A stretch of DNA of 64,000 nt from Apium graveolens (taxonomy: Eukaryota > Streptophyta > Magnoliopsida > Apiales > Apiaceae). Both the position numbers and the translations under genes were made by a program. The notes below the pieces were generated by a model. The model did no database searches and was not told where the DNA came from. It saw only the letters and a program-made list of their open reading frames with translations. The first letter of the stretch is position 1. Each line of letters starts with the position of its first letter. The stretch is taken from assembly GCF_009905375.1 (NCBI RefSeq), contig NC_133647.1, positions 47,612,506-47,676,505 of the forward strand, in the 5' to 3' direction. This document shows, piece after piece, positions 25,041-36,838 of the stretch.

Positions 25041-25880
25041 CACTTCCTTCACCCAATTTTCTTAATTTCTTACTTTCTTGTCTCCTCAGTCTATCCGCGT
25101 CTCATTATTTATCCTTCGAATTATCTCAAGGTTTCCTCGAATCTTCCCAACTTACAGGGGATAATATATATGTATCTCTTATACCTTCAACCAGCAATTT
25201 TAACTCATGGTGAATCACCCTCATCCTGACGATCACATACTTTTCTATTTCTATTACTACGAGTTCTTAGGGTTTCCTCATACCCAACTCCCTTATCATT
25301 ATTTCATGAACCAACCCAACATAAGCATCGATTTCAAACATCCCGTCATTCTGGATTCGTGTCCTCTGAATGAATCTTGATAATCTTTACAACTTAGATT
25401 CATAATTCATCATACTCGTCTGCCTTTGTTCTGGCTCTAAAGCTTTTACACTATTTCCATAACCTTGGGAAGTACTTTCCCGAAAACAACTTACTGAATC
25501 TTAAATCAGTTTATCATAACCTCTGGCTTCGTGCCTTCCTTGGCCTTTCACCAGCGGGTGGTCTCTTTCTTAGGAGGGTAAGTGACAAAAACGGTCTTTT
25601 GTGATTCGTCAATCATTTAGAATCTCAAATGATTCCTATATTTCCTTTAGCCAGGCCCTTGCCTCGACTGGGTCAACCTGTTCCTTGGAACTATGAGAGC
25701 TTAGCGACTTAAAGGTCATGAAAGAATTTCCTACCGCATTGTTTCCTCAAGGTGGTGGTTGGGGATAATAGTCTAAGTTCTGTCTAGAAAGGGCCATAAA
25801 TTATCATATAGGAGTACCGTCTCGGGTCTCCTTTCCTTACTCGACTTCTGTTTCTTAAGTCTGAACATTTCCTCCTCCTC
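25041..25880 (-). pseudogene. Gag relic of B
   Basis: On the minus strand the sequence near 25650-25690 encodes a DPVEARAWLKEM-like stretch, typical of the start of the plant chromovirus capsid domain. Further gag-like stretches follow in shifting frames toward 25250. It is collinear with A's 32740-33450. Stops and frameshifts rule out function. Confidence 0.65.
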
Positions 25881-25989
25881 CCCATAATCGGGGTCATCCT
25901 TCATATTTTAAATCCTCATTTTCACTTCATTATGTTATGGGTTATTTCTTTCTTGATGGCAACCTCCCTGACTATCACACTCTGGGTTT

Positions 25990-26842
25990 GCCCTAAATCC
26001 TATTCCTCAAACTATGGCTCTCATCTAAGTTCTCATCCTTAAGCTCTTGAACTTTCAGAACCCAAATTCTATAGGAATACCTCATTATTCCCTTATCATC
26101 TTTCTCAGTATTAATCTCATATTTATTTGTTGGCTCTCTGCCTTCATTCATCACCTTTTTCTGGCACAATATGCTTTTTTCCAATAATTCGGTCTCTATT
26201 GCAATCTCAAACAGCTTTTCGGTACCGGCTCCGGTTACCTTCACTACTATTTCCATTTTCTCAAAATCTCTTATCAACTCTCCCAAAGACATTATCATCT
26301 TGAGTCTCTCCTTTTTACTAATGGCATCAGCCACCACATTGGCTTTCCCCGAATGATAAAGAATCTTCCAATCATAATTCTTGATTAGCTCTAACCGCCT
26401 CCTCTGGCGTATGTTGAGCTCTTTCTACGTAAGAATGTACTAGAGCACTTATGGCTTAGGTAATTCTCGCACTTCTCTCCATACAAGTAGTGCCTCCAAT
26501 CTTTAGGGTAAAACTATTGCCACGAGCCTAAGCTCATGGGCGGGGATATCGAATTTCATATTACCTTAATTATCTTGACGCAGACGCGATTATCTTGTTG
26601 TGCTAGGAAGCACCCTAATTCCTTATGCGAAGCGTCACTTACAAATCACAAAATCTCCTTTTTCCATCCGGCAACGCCAACATAGGGGTCGTCACCAACC
26701 TTTGCTTCAGTTCTTAAAAGCTGTTCTCGCATTTCTCTGTCTATTCGAACTTCTCAGTCGTATGAGTAAGCCGCGTTAAAGGGGCTACTATCTTTACAAA
26801 CTTGAACGAACCTCTTGTAGTGACCGGCCAATCCTACCTCTG
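25990..26842 (-). pseudogene. Misplaced RT/RNase H/integrase-N fragment of B
   Basis: This runs on the minus strand from the RT end (equivalent of AGHYWRFVQ, near 26815-26842) through RNase H to the tether before integrase. The last part is still open (25993-26337, 114 codons, starting VADAISKKERLK and ending VQELKDENLDE). It lies upstream of gag, where no pol should be. It has a premature TAA at 26561-26563, a +1 shift at the RNase H start (26632-26645) and an extra C just downstream of the stop, all identical to A. Confidence 0.8.
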
Positions 26843-27260
26843 GTAGTCGACCCAACTAGGGTCATCAATTCATCAGTGGTCCTTTATCCAATCTCGTCAG
26901 GATCCTCCATGGGATCCTCCTCAACAACTATCCCTTTTAGGACAACATCCTCAACTGCTACATCCTCAATATCAACATCATCCGGTCCTGCGTTAGGACG
27001 TTCTATTGGATCCACAATCTGATCTCCAATTAGTAATAAAACATCATCGCATTGATGTTCCTCAACTTCAGGGTTCGGAGTCCCGCTACCATATACGATA
27101 ACGAACTACGCTTCTATCGCTACATTTATAAGGGTTCCCATAAGGGTTTTAACTGTCAGTACTACGTTAGGTAGTCCGACTATGAACTTGGCAAGAGTTC
27201 TTATTATCTTAGTGAACTTATTATCTTAACGTCCCATCATCTCTGAGGTTTATGACGCTT
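26843..27260 (-). other. Leader and acidic reading-frame remnant of B
   Basis: From the PBS this holds the family leader, then about 200 bp that read as a Glu/Asp-rich stretch in one frame (E-E-D-P/D-D-V-D-I-E-D patterns), also present in A at 31587-31790. The uninterrupted counterpart of B's own insertion site lies near 27052. No known domain. Confidence 0.6.
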
Positions 27261-27273
27261 AGCTCTGATACCA
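27261..27273 (-). other. Primer binding site of B
   Basis: The reverse complement TGGTATCAGAGCT lies four bases from the LTR end and is identical to A's PBS. Confidence 0.92.
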
Positions 27274-27277
27274 TTTC

Positions 27278-30200
27278 TGTAACACCCCCAAATCCGGGGT
27301 CGGGGATCCGGGTTGTCACGAGTTCCATTTCCCTTAACAACACCCAATCTTAATAAATAATCAACTACTCTGTACTGTGACCCCACAATAAACACACACA
27401 TCACAAGTTATAGTCTCAGAGATGAATATCCAAAAATAATCACAAGTCGTTTTATTCCACAATTATATGCCAATACACCTTAAACAGGTTTCTGAATAAA
27501 TTTACATTTCTTTGCCATTATTACAATTCATAAATATACATAATCTGATACATCAAAAGTTGAAAGTCTAGCCTATTGGTAGTTCCTACCTCAGCTATGG
27601 CGGCATCAGTGCATCTAGAAAACTGCGGAACGTCTCCTAACCTCTTGCGAATCGGGAGTTTAGTCCGGTTCATCTTGTCTATCTGATGTTGTGTGATGAA
27701 AGAAGAAAGCAAGGGTGAGCAGCAAGCCCACCAAAATAATATGTATAATGATTAACAATATATGATCCTTCTCATAGTACTCATGAAAGTCTTGGTCAAA
27801 AGAAATGAACCAAGTTGATATCTTAATACGATGAAGTCGCAAAATATTCAGTATATATATATACATATATACTTTTTAAAATATTGGAAGTCCTCTTCCA
27901 TGCACAATATACACAAAGTCCCAGTGTATAACTGTATAAAAAAAATATCATTGCAAGGTGATCTCATATATCTAACCTTGTCTCAACGTTTTTCTGAAAA
28001 TCTTTGTCATTCATAAGACAATTATTAATTAGATATAAGTTTAAAAGATGAAGTTACAAGATACCCCAATATACTTATATCTTTCCCAAATACTACTTGA
28101 ACTACCACCGTTCAAGTTATAATTAGCTTCAAAAGTTCATCACATAGATGAGACTATAAGGCAAGATTTGAATAAATTAAATCTTTAAAATATTATCAAA
28201 ATAAAATGAAGTTACGAGATACTTCATTTGATGTAAACATCATTTTGAAAACTTGACCCTGCCAACACTCAACAATCTCCCAACCGTAGCCTTTCTATTG
28301 AAGTGCTCTGGGTAGTGTTGCAGAAATTATCCAATTGGATGATGAACTCATTACGGGAGTTTGCCGCGCCAGGAAGACCACTTACGATGATCAGTCGTAG
28401 TAGTACAACCCCACCATTTTCTACATGTAGAGGAGAACCTGTCGGATTTACTTGTCAACCGAACACTGAACTCCTAAGGAATGGACCGCCTTAGCGGAAC
28501 TTCCAGGCCATTTGGGCCAATATAATAAGGCTGGGCCGGCGCTACTCGGCCACTTACGCCACTCCTAGTTCAGATGAAATCCATGACTCTGAAACGTAAA
28601 GCTTGTCCCCACTTTCCCCAAGTAGAAACTTGTTGATACGGCTCCACCAAGAAGTCGTATCTATTTGGAAAGGAGAACTCACCGATATTTCCCAGGCGAT
28701 GCCTGTTAATGGATTAACTTGTTCCAAGAATTTTACTTCCCGAGTGTTGGGTAAGTAATCAATTCATTTATCAAAACAACAACCTTGTTGCGAATATAAA
28801 ACATACCACAGAGCCGGATCCCTCAGGTTTTGAGCGAGTATTTAAATCCCCTTAAAAAGGAAGATCTTAAATATAAAAATGAGTTTTGGGATCCGCTCTA
28901 ACTTTTAAAAATCATTTTGAAGACTTGAAAACACTTTATAGAGTGTTTGGAGTAAAGCTGATTTAATGAAGTAAATCAGTCCCCAGAATATTTAGAAAAT
29001 GACTGAATATTATTATTTAAATAATATTCCCATAAAGAATAATCTTTATAAAAATAATTGAAGTAGAAGTATTACAACTTATACTTGAAATGGATATCAA
29101 ATAACCAAAGATATACTTATATGAAAGTACTATCTTTATTTGAATAATCGAAAATAAGTTTGATTATTGACACCTTATTCTTTAATAAAATAAAGAATAT
29201 ATCTCAGCAAATAATCGGAGTCATAGATCCTCAAATGAATATTCAAATAATATTCATTAAATAATATAAACTGAGTCATAAGCCCTCGAATGAATATTCA
29301 AATAATATTCAGATAATAAAATAAAAGGAGTCATAAGTCCTCGAATGAATATTCAAAATAATATTCATTTAATATAAAGGAGTCATACGCCTTCGAATAA
29401 TATTCGAAATAATATTTAATAATAAAATAAAGCTAAAGTTATCGAATAAGCCTTATTCGATTAATAGTTTTGAAAACTATGACCATATATATATATATAA
29501 GTATATATATATATATATCCATATATACAAAACCTACTCGGGATCCTCGACTCCCGGTTTTAGAAAATATTTTCACCTTTGGGTCCCTATACTAAGGGTA
29601 TATGCAAATTACCGCTATCCTCTAGCATAGGTATTATCAACTGAATCAATTGAATCAACATATATATATCAAGATTACGAAACAGACATGCATATATACC
29701 ATATCAGCATGCTCCAATATATCGCAAAATTTGCTAATAACAATCATGCACTTATCACAAGATAATGCATATACATATATTTACATCACAACAACAGTAT
29801 AACGGGTAGAAAACTTGCTTGAGCGACTGGGGGTTACGAATGGCTCGGGACGAGTCTGGTAACCTATAAACAACAAGTAAGTTGGAATTAAACCAAAGTC
29901 ACTTGTAAATCTATACTCTAACCAACTCAGACTCTAACGCACGTTTTGCGCTTACTGATTCTCTTAAGTCACTCGAGTACCCTCGGCTCCACCATTTTTA
30001 ATAATTTAACCTTTACGAGTTTTAAAGCGATTCCTTCGCGAGTGTCTTACCAACTGCCTAACACACTTACCATAAATGTTTCATACATTAATTAACCCTT
30101 TTTGGTCTTTAACCTATGTTTCAAAGTAAGGCGAGGGAAAAAGTTTCGTTCGCGAAACGCCGTTACTTGAAACGGTCGTTTCTCCTAAACCGTGTGTCGG

Positions 30201-31581
30201 AATCGAACGAACTACATATCAAAACGAAGCTCGTAACATGAGATATCTAAACATGGCAGTGGTCATAATCTAGCAGGGGGTTCTCCGGTCCTAATGTTAT
30301 GCACAAAAACAGTCTACAGAAAATCGGACGTTACGACGGCTATGTTTATGCGATTACCAATGATTAAACTACTCCAATTAACCACCAACCAACTCATAAC
30401 CATCAATACAACAAAACTTCACCTAAACCATACCACATCAGTCCATAATCTCCAAGGTTTTCAACTCAAACAACCACAATCAAGACCTATGAACTATAAT
30501 CAATCTTCAATTACCAAAACACTTCCAAATCAAACCAAACTACTAATAATCACAATCCATACTTCTCATTTCACAACACCAACCATTAAACTTACTAACA
30601 AATAAAGTAAAGGCTAGGGTTTGAAGTTTATACCTTCCTTGGGAGGTTTTAAGTTGCTAGGAAGCCTTAGGGAGCCTCCTACAAACTTGATCTTTCCAAA
30701 GAAATCAAGAACACAAAGTTAGGCTTTGAAGTTTCTAAAAGTCCGATTTAAAGAACTGTAAAAATGATGGTCTTACCATGATTATTTGGACAAGACTTGT
30801 GAACAAGAGTTGTAGGCCATCTCAATACCTTTCCAATGAGCTATAGAACACAATATTTGAGTGAGAAATGAAGGAGATACAGCAGTTTTAGTGTTCTGGT
30901 TCTGTTTTGGCCGAGAGCATGAAGAACAATGCCTTGGTTTCTTTTTGATTTTGATGAAAAATGATTTGCTTGGCTTGGTTGGTTTGATTTTTGTGTTTGT
31001 TTTAGTAAATTACCTAGTTGCCCTTGATTTTGTGTGGTTAAAAAGCCACCACATCTCCTTCCTTCCCATGTCATGCTTGTGTCATCCTCATGATATCATC
31101 CTCCCCTCCTTGTCCTCTTTCTATTGGTTGGATGACATCATTCCCACTAATCCCTTTGATTAACTTCCTAATCGTTTGCCTAATGACCGCTGATCTGTTA
31201 TACGGTTCACTTAACTTTCGTTTTCGTTTATCGTTCGAGGGATCATACCCGGGATCTTATTACTTAGGTTCCCTTAACCTTTCTCAATACATTAAATTCC
31301 TTTTTATGATCCTCTATTATAATCCTTTAATTTAAATCCTTTTATCCGGTTACCTTATACTCAATTCTTTCCGTATCTATTGGATTTCCGGGAAAAATCA
31401 AAGTGTTCGGATTTGGATTCTGACGATCTTTACATACACTTATATCCCATATAAAGTACTAATAAAATCTCAGAATATCCATATCAGAACCCCTACATAG
31501 TGTGGCATGAAAAGTTTTCTCATTCAGCAAAAACACTATTCATAAGGGTTTCAAAAATTTCCAAAAATTGGGGTTATTACA
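27278..31581 (-). repeat. Right (5') LTR of B (4304 bp)
   Basis: The uninterrupted LTR copy, bounded TGTAACACCC...GGTTATTACA on the + strand. It contains the pre-insertion site of C (CATAG, about 29222-29226), the degenerate minisatellite (29226-29412) and the 50-aa open frame (27521-27673). Divergence from the left copy is about a dozen substitutions by eye. No other gene is seen. Confidence 0.95.
27521..27673 (-). CDS. 50-aa open frame in right LTR of B, function unknown
   Basis: Second copy of the frame at 10694-10846, with the same predicted peptide in the stretch compared. It would be the transcribed copy if this 5' LTR were active. No domain is recognised, and it may be a chance frame. 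Confidence 0.28.
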   Translation of the reverse strand: MNRTKLPIRKRLGDVPQFSRCTDAAIAEVGTTNRLDFQLLMYQIMYIYEL

Positions 31582-31586
31582 ATCGC
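31582..31586. repeat. Target site duplication of element B (right)
   Basis: ATCGC, matching 10446-10450; A's internal sequence resumes here. Confidence 0.95.
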
Positions 31587-31790
31587 GATGATATTTTATT
31601 ACTAATTGGAGATCGGATTTTGGATCCGATAGAGTGTCCTAATGCAGGACCGGATGATGTTGATATTGAGGATTTAGTGGTTGAGGATGTTGTCCTAAAG
31701 GGATAGTTGTTGAGGAGGATCCCATGGAGGATCCTGACAGGATTGGATAAAGGACCACTGATGAATTGATGACCATGGTTTGGTCGACTA
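31587..31790 (+). other. Acidic-frame remnant of A after the B insertion
   Basis: Continuation of A's leader. One frame reads as a Glu/Asp-rich stretch (GPDDVDIEDLVVEDVVL near 31650-31700) before stopping. The same stretch is in B at 26880-27060. It may be a leader or gag-N remnant; no domain is recognised. Confidence 0.5.
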
Positions 31791-31802
31791 CCAGAGGTAG
31801 GA

Positions 31803-32640
31803 TTGGCCGGTCACTACTGGAGGTTCGTTCAAGTTATAAAGATAGTAGCCCCTTTAACGCGGCTTACTCGTAAGACTGAGAAGTTCGAATGGACAGAGAA
31901 ATGCGAGAACAGCTTTCAAGAACTGAAGCAGAGGTTGGTGATGGCCCCTATGCTGGCATTGCCGGATGGAAAAAGGAGATTTTGTGATTTGTAAGTGACG
32001 CTTCGCATAAGGAATTAGGGTGCTTCTTAGCACAGCAAGATAATCGCGTCTGCGTCAAGACAATTAAGGTAATATGAAATTCAATATCCCCGCCCATGAG
32101 CTTAGGCTCGTGGCAATAGTTTTACCCTAAAGATTGGAGGCACTACTTGTATGGAGAGAAGTGCGAGAATTACCTAAGCCATAAGTGCTCTAGTACATTT
32201 TCACGTAGAAAGAGCTCAACATACGCCAGAGGAGGCGGTTAGAGCTAATCAAGAATTATAATTGGGAGATTCTTTATCATTCGGGGAAAGCCAATATGGT
32301 GGCTGATGCCCTTAGTAAAAAGGAGAGACTCAAGATGATGATGTCTTTTGGAGAGTTTATAAGAGATTTTGAGAAAATGGAAATAGTAGTGAAGGTAACC
32401 GGAGCCGGTACCGAAAAGCTGTTTGAGATAGCAATACAGCCCGAATTATTGGAAAAGAACATATTGTGCCAGTAAAGGTGATGAATGAAGGCAGAGAGCC
32501 AACAAATAAATATGAGATTAATACCGAGAAAGATGATAAGGGAATAATGAGGTATTGGGTTCCAAATGTTCAAGAGCTTAAGGATGAGATCTTAGATGAC
32601 AGCTAGTTTGAGGAATAAGATTTAGAGCAAACCCTGAACG
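31803..32640 (+). pseudogene. Misplaced RT/RNase H/integrase-N fragment of A
   Basis: 31803-31994 is open and encodes the end of RT (AGHYWRFVQ, then PLTRLTRKTEKFEW and SFQELKQRLV). RNase H follows in broken frames (SDASHK-like near 31993, [11 protein letters not shown] near 32137, YHSGKANMVADAL near 32274), then the tether toward integrase up to about 32600. Lesions: a +1 shift at about 31990, TAA at 32070-32072 and an extra C near 32090, all shared with B. This block precedes gag, the reverse of the normal gag-pol order. Confidence 0.82.
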
Positions 32641-32739
32641 TGATAGTCAGGGAGGTCGCCATCAAGATAGAAAGAACCCATAACATAATGAAGTGAAAAT
32701 GAGGATTTAAAATATGAAGGATGACCCCGATTATGGGGA

Positions 32740-33450
32740 GGAGGAGGAAATGTTCAGACTTAAGAAACAGAAGTCGAGTAAGGAAAGGAGACCCGAGACG
32801 GTACTCCTATATGATAATTTATGGCCCTTTCTAGACAGAACTTAGACTATTATTCCCACCCACCACCCTGAGGAAATAATGCGGTGAGAAATTCTTTCAG
32901 GACCTTTAAATCGCTAAGCTCTCAGAGTTCCAAGGAACAAGCTGACCCAGTCGAGGCAAGAGCCTGGCTAAAGGAAATGCAGGAATCATTTGAGATTTTA
33001 AATAATTGACGAATCACAAAAGAGTGTTTTGTCACTTACCCTCCTAAGAGAGAGACCACCCGCTGGTAAAAGGCCAAGGAAGGCACGAAGCCAGAGGTTA
33101 TGATAAACTGATTTAAGTTCAGTAAGTTGTTTTCGGGAAAGTACTTCCCAAGGTTATGGAAATAGTGTAAAAGCTTTAGAGCCAGAACAAAGGCAGACGA
33201 GTATGATGAATTATGAATCTAAGTTGTAAAGATTATCAAGATTCGTTCTGAGGACACGAATCCAGAATGACGGGATGTTTGAAATCGATGCTTATGATGG
33301 GTTGGTTCATGAAATAATGATAAGGGAGTTGGGTATGAGGAAACCCTAAAGACTCATAGCAATAGAAATAGAAAAGCATGTAATCGTCAGGATGATGATC
33401 CACCATGAGTTAAAATTGATGGTTGAAGGCATAAGAGATACATATATTGT
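32740..33450 (+). pseudogene. Gag relic of A
   Basis: After an acidic stretch, frames near 32940-33000 read DPVEARAWLKEM(Q)ESFEIL, matching the capsid N-terminal part of plant chromovirus gag. WWKAKEG-like and KFSKLFSGKYFPR pieces follow near 33060-33160, then a decayed C-terminal part. There are many stops and frame changes. A zinc knuckle is not discernible. Confidence 0.7.
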
Positions 33451-34059
33451 ACCCCCTTTAAGTTGGGAGGATTCGAGGAAACCTTGAGATAGTTCGAAGG
33501 ATAAATATTGAGACACGGATAGACTGAGGAGACAAGAAAGTAAGAAATCAAGAAAAATTGGATGAAGGAAGTGACCTTCAATAATGTGAAATGTAAGACC
33601 GGTGGCTCGATACCCAGAAAGGGAGACGCCAGGTATGGGAGGTATCCCAACATTGAGGTGACTGTTGAGATAAACAACAAAAGTAAATAAGGAATTATTA
33701 AGAAGAAGTTCACGTTGAACATGACCAATATCTTCCAGAACATCCATGTTATCGTTACCAGATTAGGCAAGAAAAGCGGATAACCGTTGTTATCTTTTGG
33801 AGGCCATTTTGATTAACCTCATTTTGTATACAGATGTTATTGTGAAATTAGGCATTTACTATCGAGGTGGGAATGATTGAATAAGATAATCTATCAAGGA
33901 TATATGACTTGATTTATCCATGGAAGGATGCATGTACCTTTTAAAGGTGGAATTAAGAATAGAACATCGGTAACTTAAAACGAATCCTAGGGGAATGCAT
34001 AAAGGTTGGCATTTCACCCTTGATAGGGATAGTATGAGTTTTGACAGTATGAATTGGAA
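33451..34059 (+). pseudogene. Decayed region of A between gag and RT relics
   Basis: Homologous to B's 24530-25040 in reverse. No domain is recognised; protease would be expected here but no DSG/DTG motif is readable. The 127- and 133-codon minus-strand frames (33346-33770) are antisense and have mirror versions in B; I do not call them genes. Confidence 0.45.
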
Positions 34060-34420
34060 AGCATTAAGGTAATAATAACCTTTAAGGATCAGTGGAGAAA
34101 TTTTTCAGAAGTATATAGACAATGGTTCTAGTATCAGTAAATGGTATTTTGATATGCCCTGTATATAGGGAATATAGGAGGAACGATTGAAGGATAACCT
34201 TAGAGGTTTTACAAGGAGAAAGGAAATATTCGAAATTCTCAAGAATAAAAATGTTGATAAAGGAAATATGACATAATTATAATGATGCCAAGTGGGGCAC
34301 GTGTTAAACCACGAGAAAGTATGGATCGAACCAGTAAAGGTCGAAATTATTCAGGGCAATTAGGACCTAAGACAAAAGATGTTCTAAGTACGATCGAGAG
34401 TCAGTCGCGACAGTGATTAA
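34060..34420 (+). pseudogene. RT palm relic of A
   Basis: Near 34137 a frame resembles the FIDD strand region (VNGILICPVYRE, catalytic aspartates lost). It is followed by KFSR-like and, near 34296-34355, GHVLNHEKVWIEPVKVE, matching the LGHVV...DPAKVEAI segment of RT. This is a second RT piece in addition to 31803-32640. Confidence 0.6.
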
Positions 34421-35189
34421 CCTCTAAAGACTGAGGGGATAACTTATGGAAAAATGGTGATTTTTTTTTTTACTTATCAGATGTTAAGGAAAACATCTTC
34501 ACATAAGCTGTGATTGAAATGAGGTAGAAAATTTAGTTGAAAGTGGTTAAAAGACATTGATTATAAGGAACTATTACTATCAGGGGAGGCCAAAGAGGTG
34601 GCCAACACTTTAAAGGTAAGAGGATAATTATAGGCGCGTGTGCCAAAAGAATATAGTGATGATGGTTAAAAATGTGAAGGTTGAATTATGGTTAGGAAGA
34701 TTGTCATTCCTTCTGATGACTGTGCAATACCCAGCCGTAATAGTAGTTGGTAAAGGTTTAATTCGTGTAATCGCCATGAACGGGCTATCTATCTTAGAAG
34801 GTCCTATCTTGAGATAAGCCAGGACCATGTTTCAAAAAGGACTAGATGAACCCTTGAGTTAATTCTTCTATTTAGGGCGTATGATTAAGAATGGTATTAA
34901 CCTGCTATCGTTGCTTTGATTGAAACTCTTCTGCACTTTTATCTGCTTCATGTCATGTATGTATGTCAGGATCAGGAGTGTTCTTCATGAATCAGGAATG
35001 GTGATTATGTTACCTCCTTAGAAGGATTTGATACGAGATGTATGGACTCCGTATGGTTAGCTATTAAGACTTCATGGAAAATGAATGAGTACAGTAGGTC
35101 AGTGGTGGACCATAGTAAGGTAGCAATGATTCTGCGAGTAATGAGCTGTTTACAACCGTGAGAGTTGTATTGAATGGGTGTTGAGATTG
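34421..35189 (+). other. Unassigned decayed internal sequence of A
   Basis: No recognisable domain on either strand. It is homologous to 23560-24150 of B in reverse. A T-rich run occurs near 34460. Confidence 0.5.
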
Positions 35190-36600
35190 AGTACCACTAA
35201 TCGGGTCGTGGTAGTGTATAAGTTATCATTGATAGACTAATTAAGTAGAGTATCTACCTAGTGAATTATTATTCTTTCTTATCAATAGAGAGTCGTATTA
35301 TTATACGAGGAAGGTTGCGGTGCAAGCATAGAATTCAAGTAACGATGATGTCTAGAATGAGATCCCAGATTCGATGTTCGATGTCGAGGGAGTTTCAAAG
35401 GTAATTGTGTATAAGCTCAAGGAAGAGCATGGGTCCATAGAATGATGGACGGGATAGCGAAAATATTTAAGCACGTGAAATGCGATGCTATAATACTTGA
35501 TGTTGATATAAATACAAATATGTTTTGTTCTTCTATGATAAACCTCTATAGTTCAGAGGTAGATTCCAAGCCAGATATTTTATGGTAATAAAATTTTTTA
35601 TGAATATATAATTCTCTTCAGTTCGTTCTTTTCTCTTCTTTTCATTACATGTAAGCTGAGAAGAACAACCCTTCCAGAAAGGGGAGGTATTGCCGAATGA
35701 CTATCTATCTGTGTGATAGAAGCCTAGTAGGATACCATCTATTGTTTAATTGCTTGTCAAGTACTAAAGGCTGGCCACCTTCTATACTAACTATGCGATA
35801 TAACAAGTGTTCATGATCATAGTGATCTCTCAACAAATTCCTTTACTTCTATATGATTGATCAAGCTTCCAAAGATAGAAGCAGCTGAAAAAGGAGTAGT
35901 AAAGTTGTGGTAGTATTCGGAATGGAAACCCATTCGTGATACTAAGGTTGACGTGGTTAATAAAGGGTTATAGAACGCTAGCGAGCAAAAGTATAACCAG
36001 TATAATATTAGGAACGGAAGGTAGTAGCGATTACGAACTGGAAAAGAATGGGTATTAAGAAGCAAAAGCTATAAATCTAGAAGCTATAATGAGAGTCTGT
36101 GCAATAGACTTGAAAGAAATTTGAATGATCACATAACGCGGATTGAGTTTTCTTATGACAATAGATCATATGTCAGTATTGAGATATCGCCTTATGAGAT
36201 CCTTGAGGGAAGACAATGTCGATCTCCCTTATGTTAGGATGAAGTTGTAGAGCGCAAGATGCTCGGACCCGCAGTAGTCCAAAGGACCAAGGATATGATA
36301 GATCTAATCAGAGGACGGCTGGTAGTAGCCCAAGATGGACATGATAAGTATGTTGATTTGACACGAAAGGATAAAGAGTATGAAATAGGGGACCTAGTAA
36401 TGTTATAGGTACCCCTTGGAAAGGATTGATGAGGTTCGGAAAGAAAGGAAAGCTAAGACTACAATTTGTTGGACCCTTGGATATATTAAGACATTTGGGA
36501 AGTTAGCATATGAGCTAGCCCTAACCCCGAACATGTAGCAGGTCGTAACGTGTTTCATGTATCAATGTTAAGGAAGTGTAATTCAGATGCCAGATAAATA
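35190..36600 (+). pseudogene. Integrase relic of A
   Basis: Near 35195-35290 the frames resemble the [14 protein letters not shown] start of the integrase core. Later come an S-Y-D-N/SPYEILEGRQCRSP stretch (about 36150-36235), a basic arm (VVQRTKDMIDLIRGRLV, near 36275), a GPY-like KGKLRLQFVGPLDI (36446-36490) and RNVFHVSMLR (36544-36573). Many stops and frameshifts are present. Confidence 0.75.
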
Positions 36601-36633
36601 GAGGCATATGAGCGCATAGATATGCAACCCGAC

Positions 36634-36825
36634 GTAACCTATATGGAGCAACCAAAAAGGGTTATAGATCGAAAAGGGACAAGTGCTTAGGAGAAGGGTT
36701 ATCAAACTAGTCAGAGTTTGATGGTAGAACCACAATGTGGGAAAATTGACTAGAGAGTTAGAAGGCACAATGCTAAGAAAGTATCCCCATTTGTTTTCTA
36801 TCAGATTCCGGGACGGAATCCTTTT
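36634..36825 (+). pseudogene. Chromodomain relic of A
   Basis: Frames read EQPKRVIDRK, then after a +1 shift (shared with B) LRRRVIKLVRV, and finally LRKYPHLFSIRFRD just before the PPT. This matches the C-terminal type II chromodomain and tail of Tekay/Del elements, as in C (EATWELEE...KYPHLF). Confidence 0.75.
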
Positions 36826-36838
36826 AAGGAGGGGAGAC
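36826..36838 (+). other. Polypurine tract of A
   Basis: AAGGAGGGGAGAC abuts the 3' LTR. Confidence 0.92.

Larger units (their letters stand above)
10451..31581 (-). mobile_element. Element B: same family as A, inserted in reverse inside A
   Basis: B starts TGTAACACCC and ends GGTTATTACA on the + strand (reverse of TGTAATAACC...GGTGTTACA). Its two LTRs are 4302 bp (after removing C) and 4304 bp, and it has a PBS at 27261-27273 and a PPT at 21913-21925. The internal region (21913-27277, about 5.4 kb) is collinear with A's, including the misplaced pol fragment and the same disabling lesions. LTRs differ by about a dozen substitutions by eye plus AT-repeat length changes. It cannot encode its own machinery. 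Confidence 0.94.

Noticed and set aside
33346..33770. 127- and 133-codon minus-strand frames, with plus-strand counterparts at 24853-25229
   Set aside because: They are antisense to the decayed gag-pol relics of A and B and overlap each other in two frames. No domain or start context supports them.
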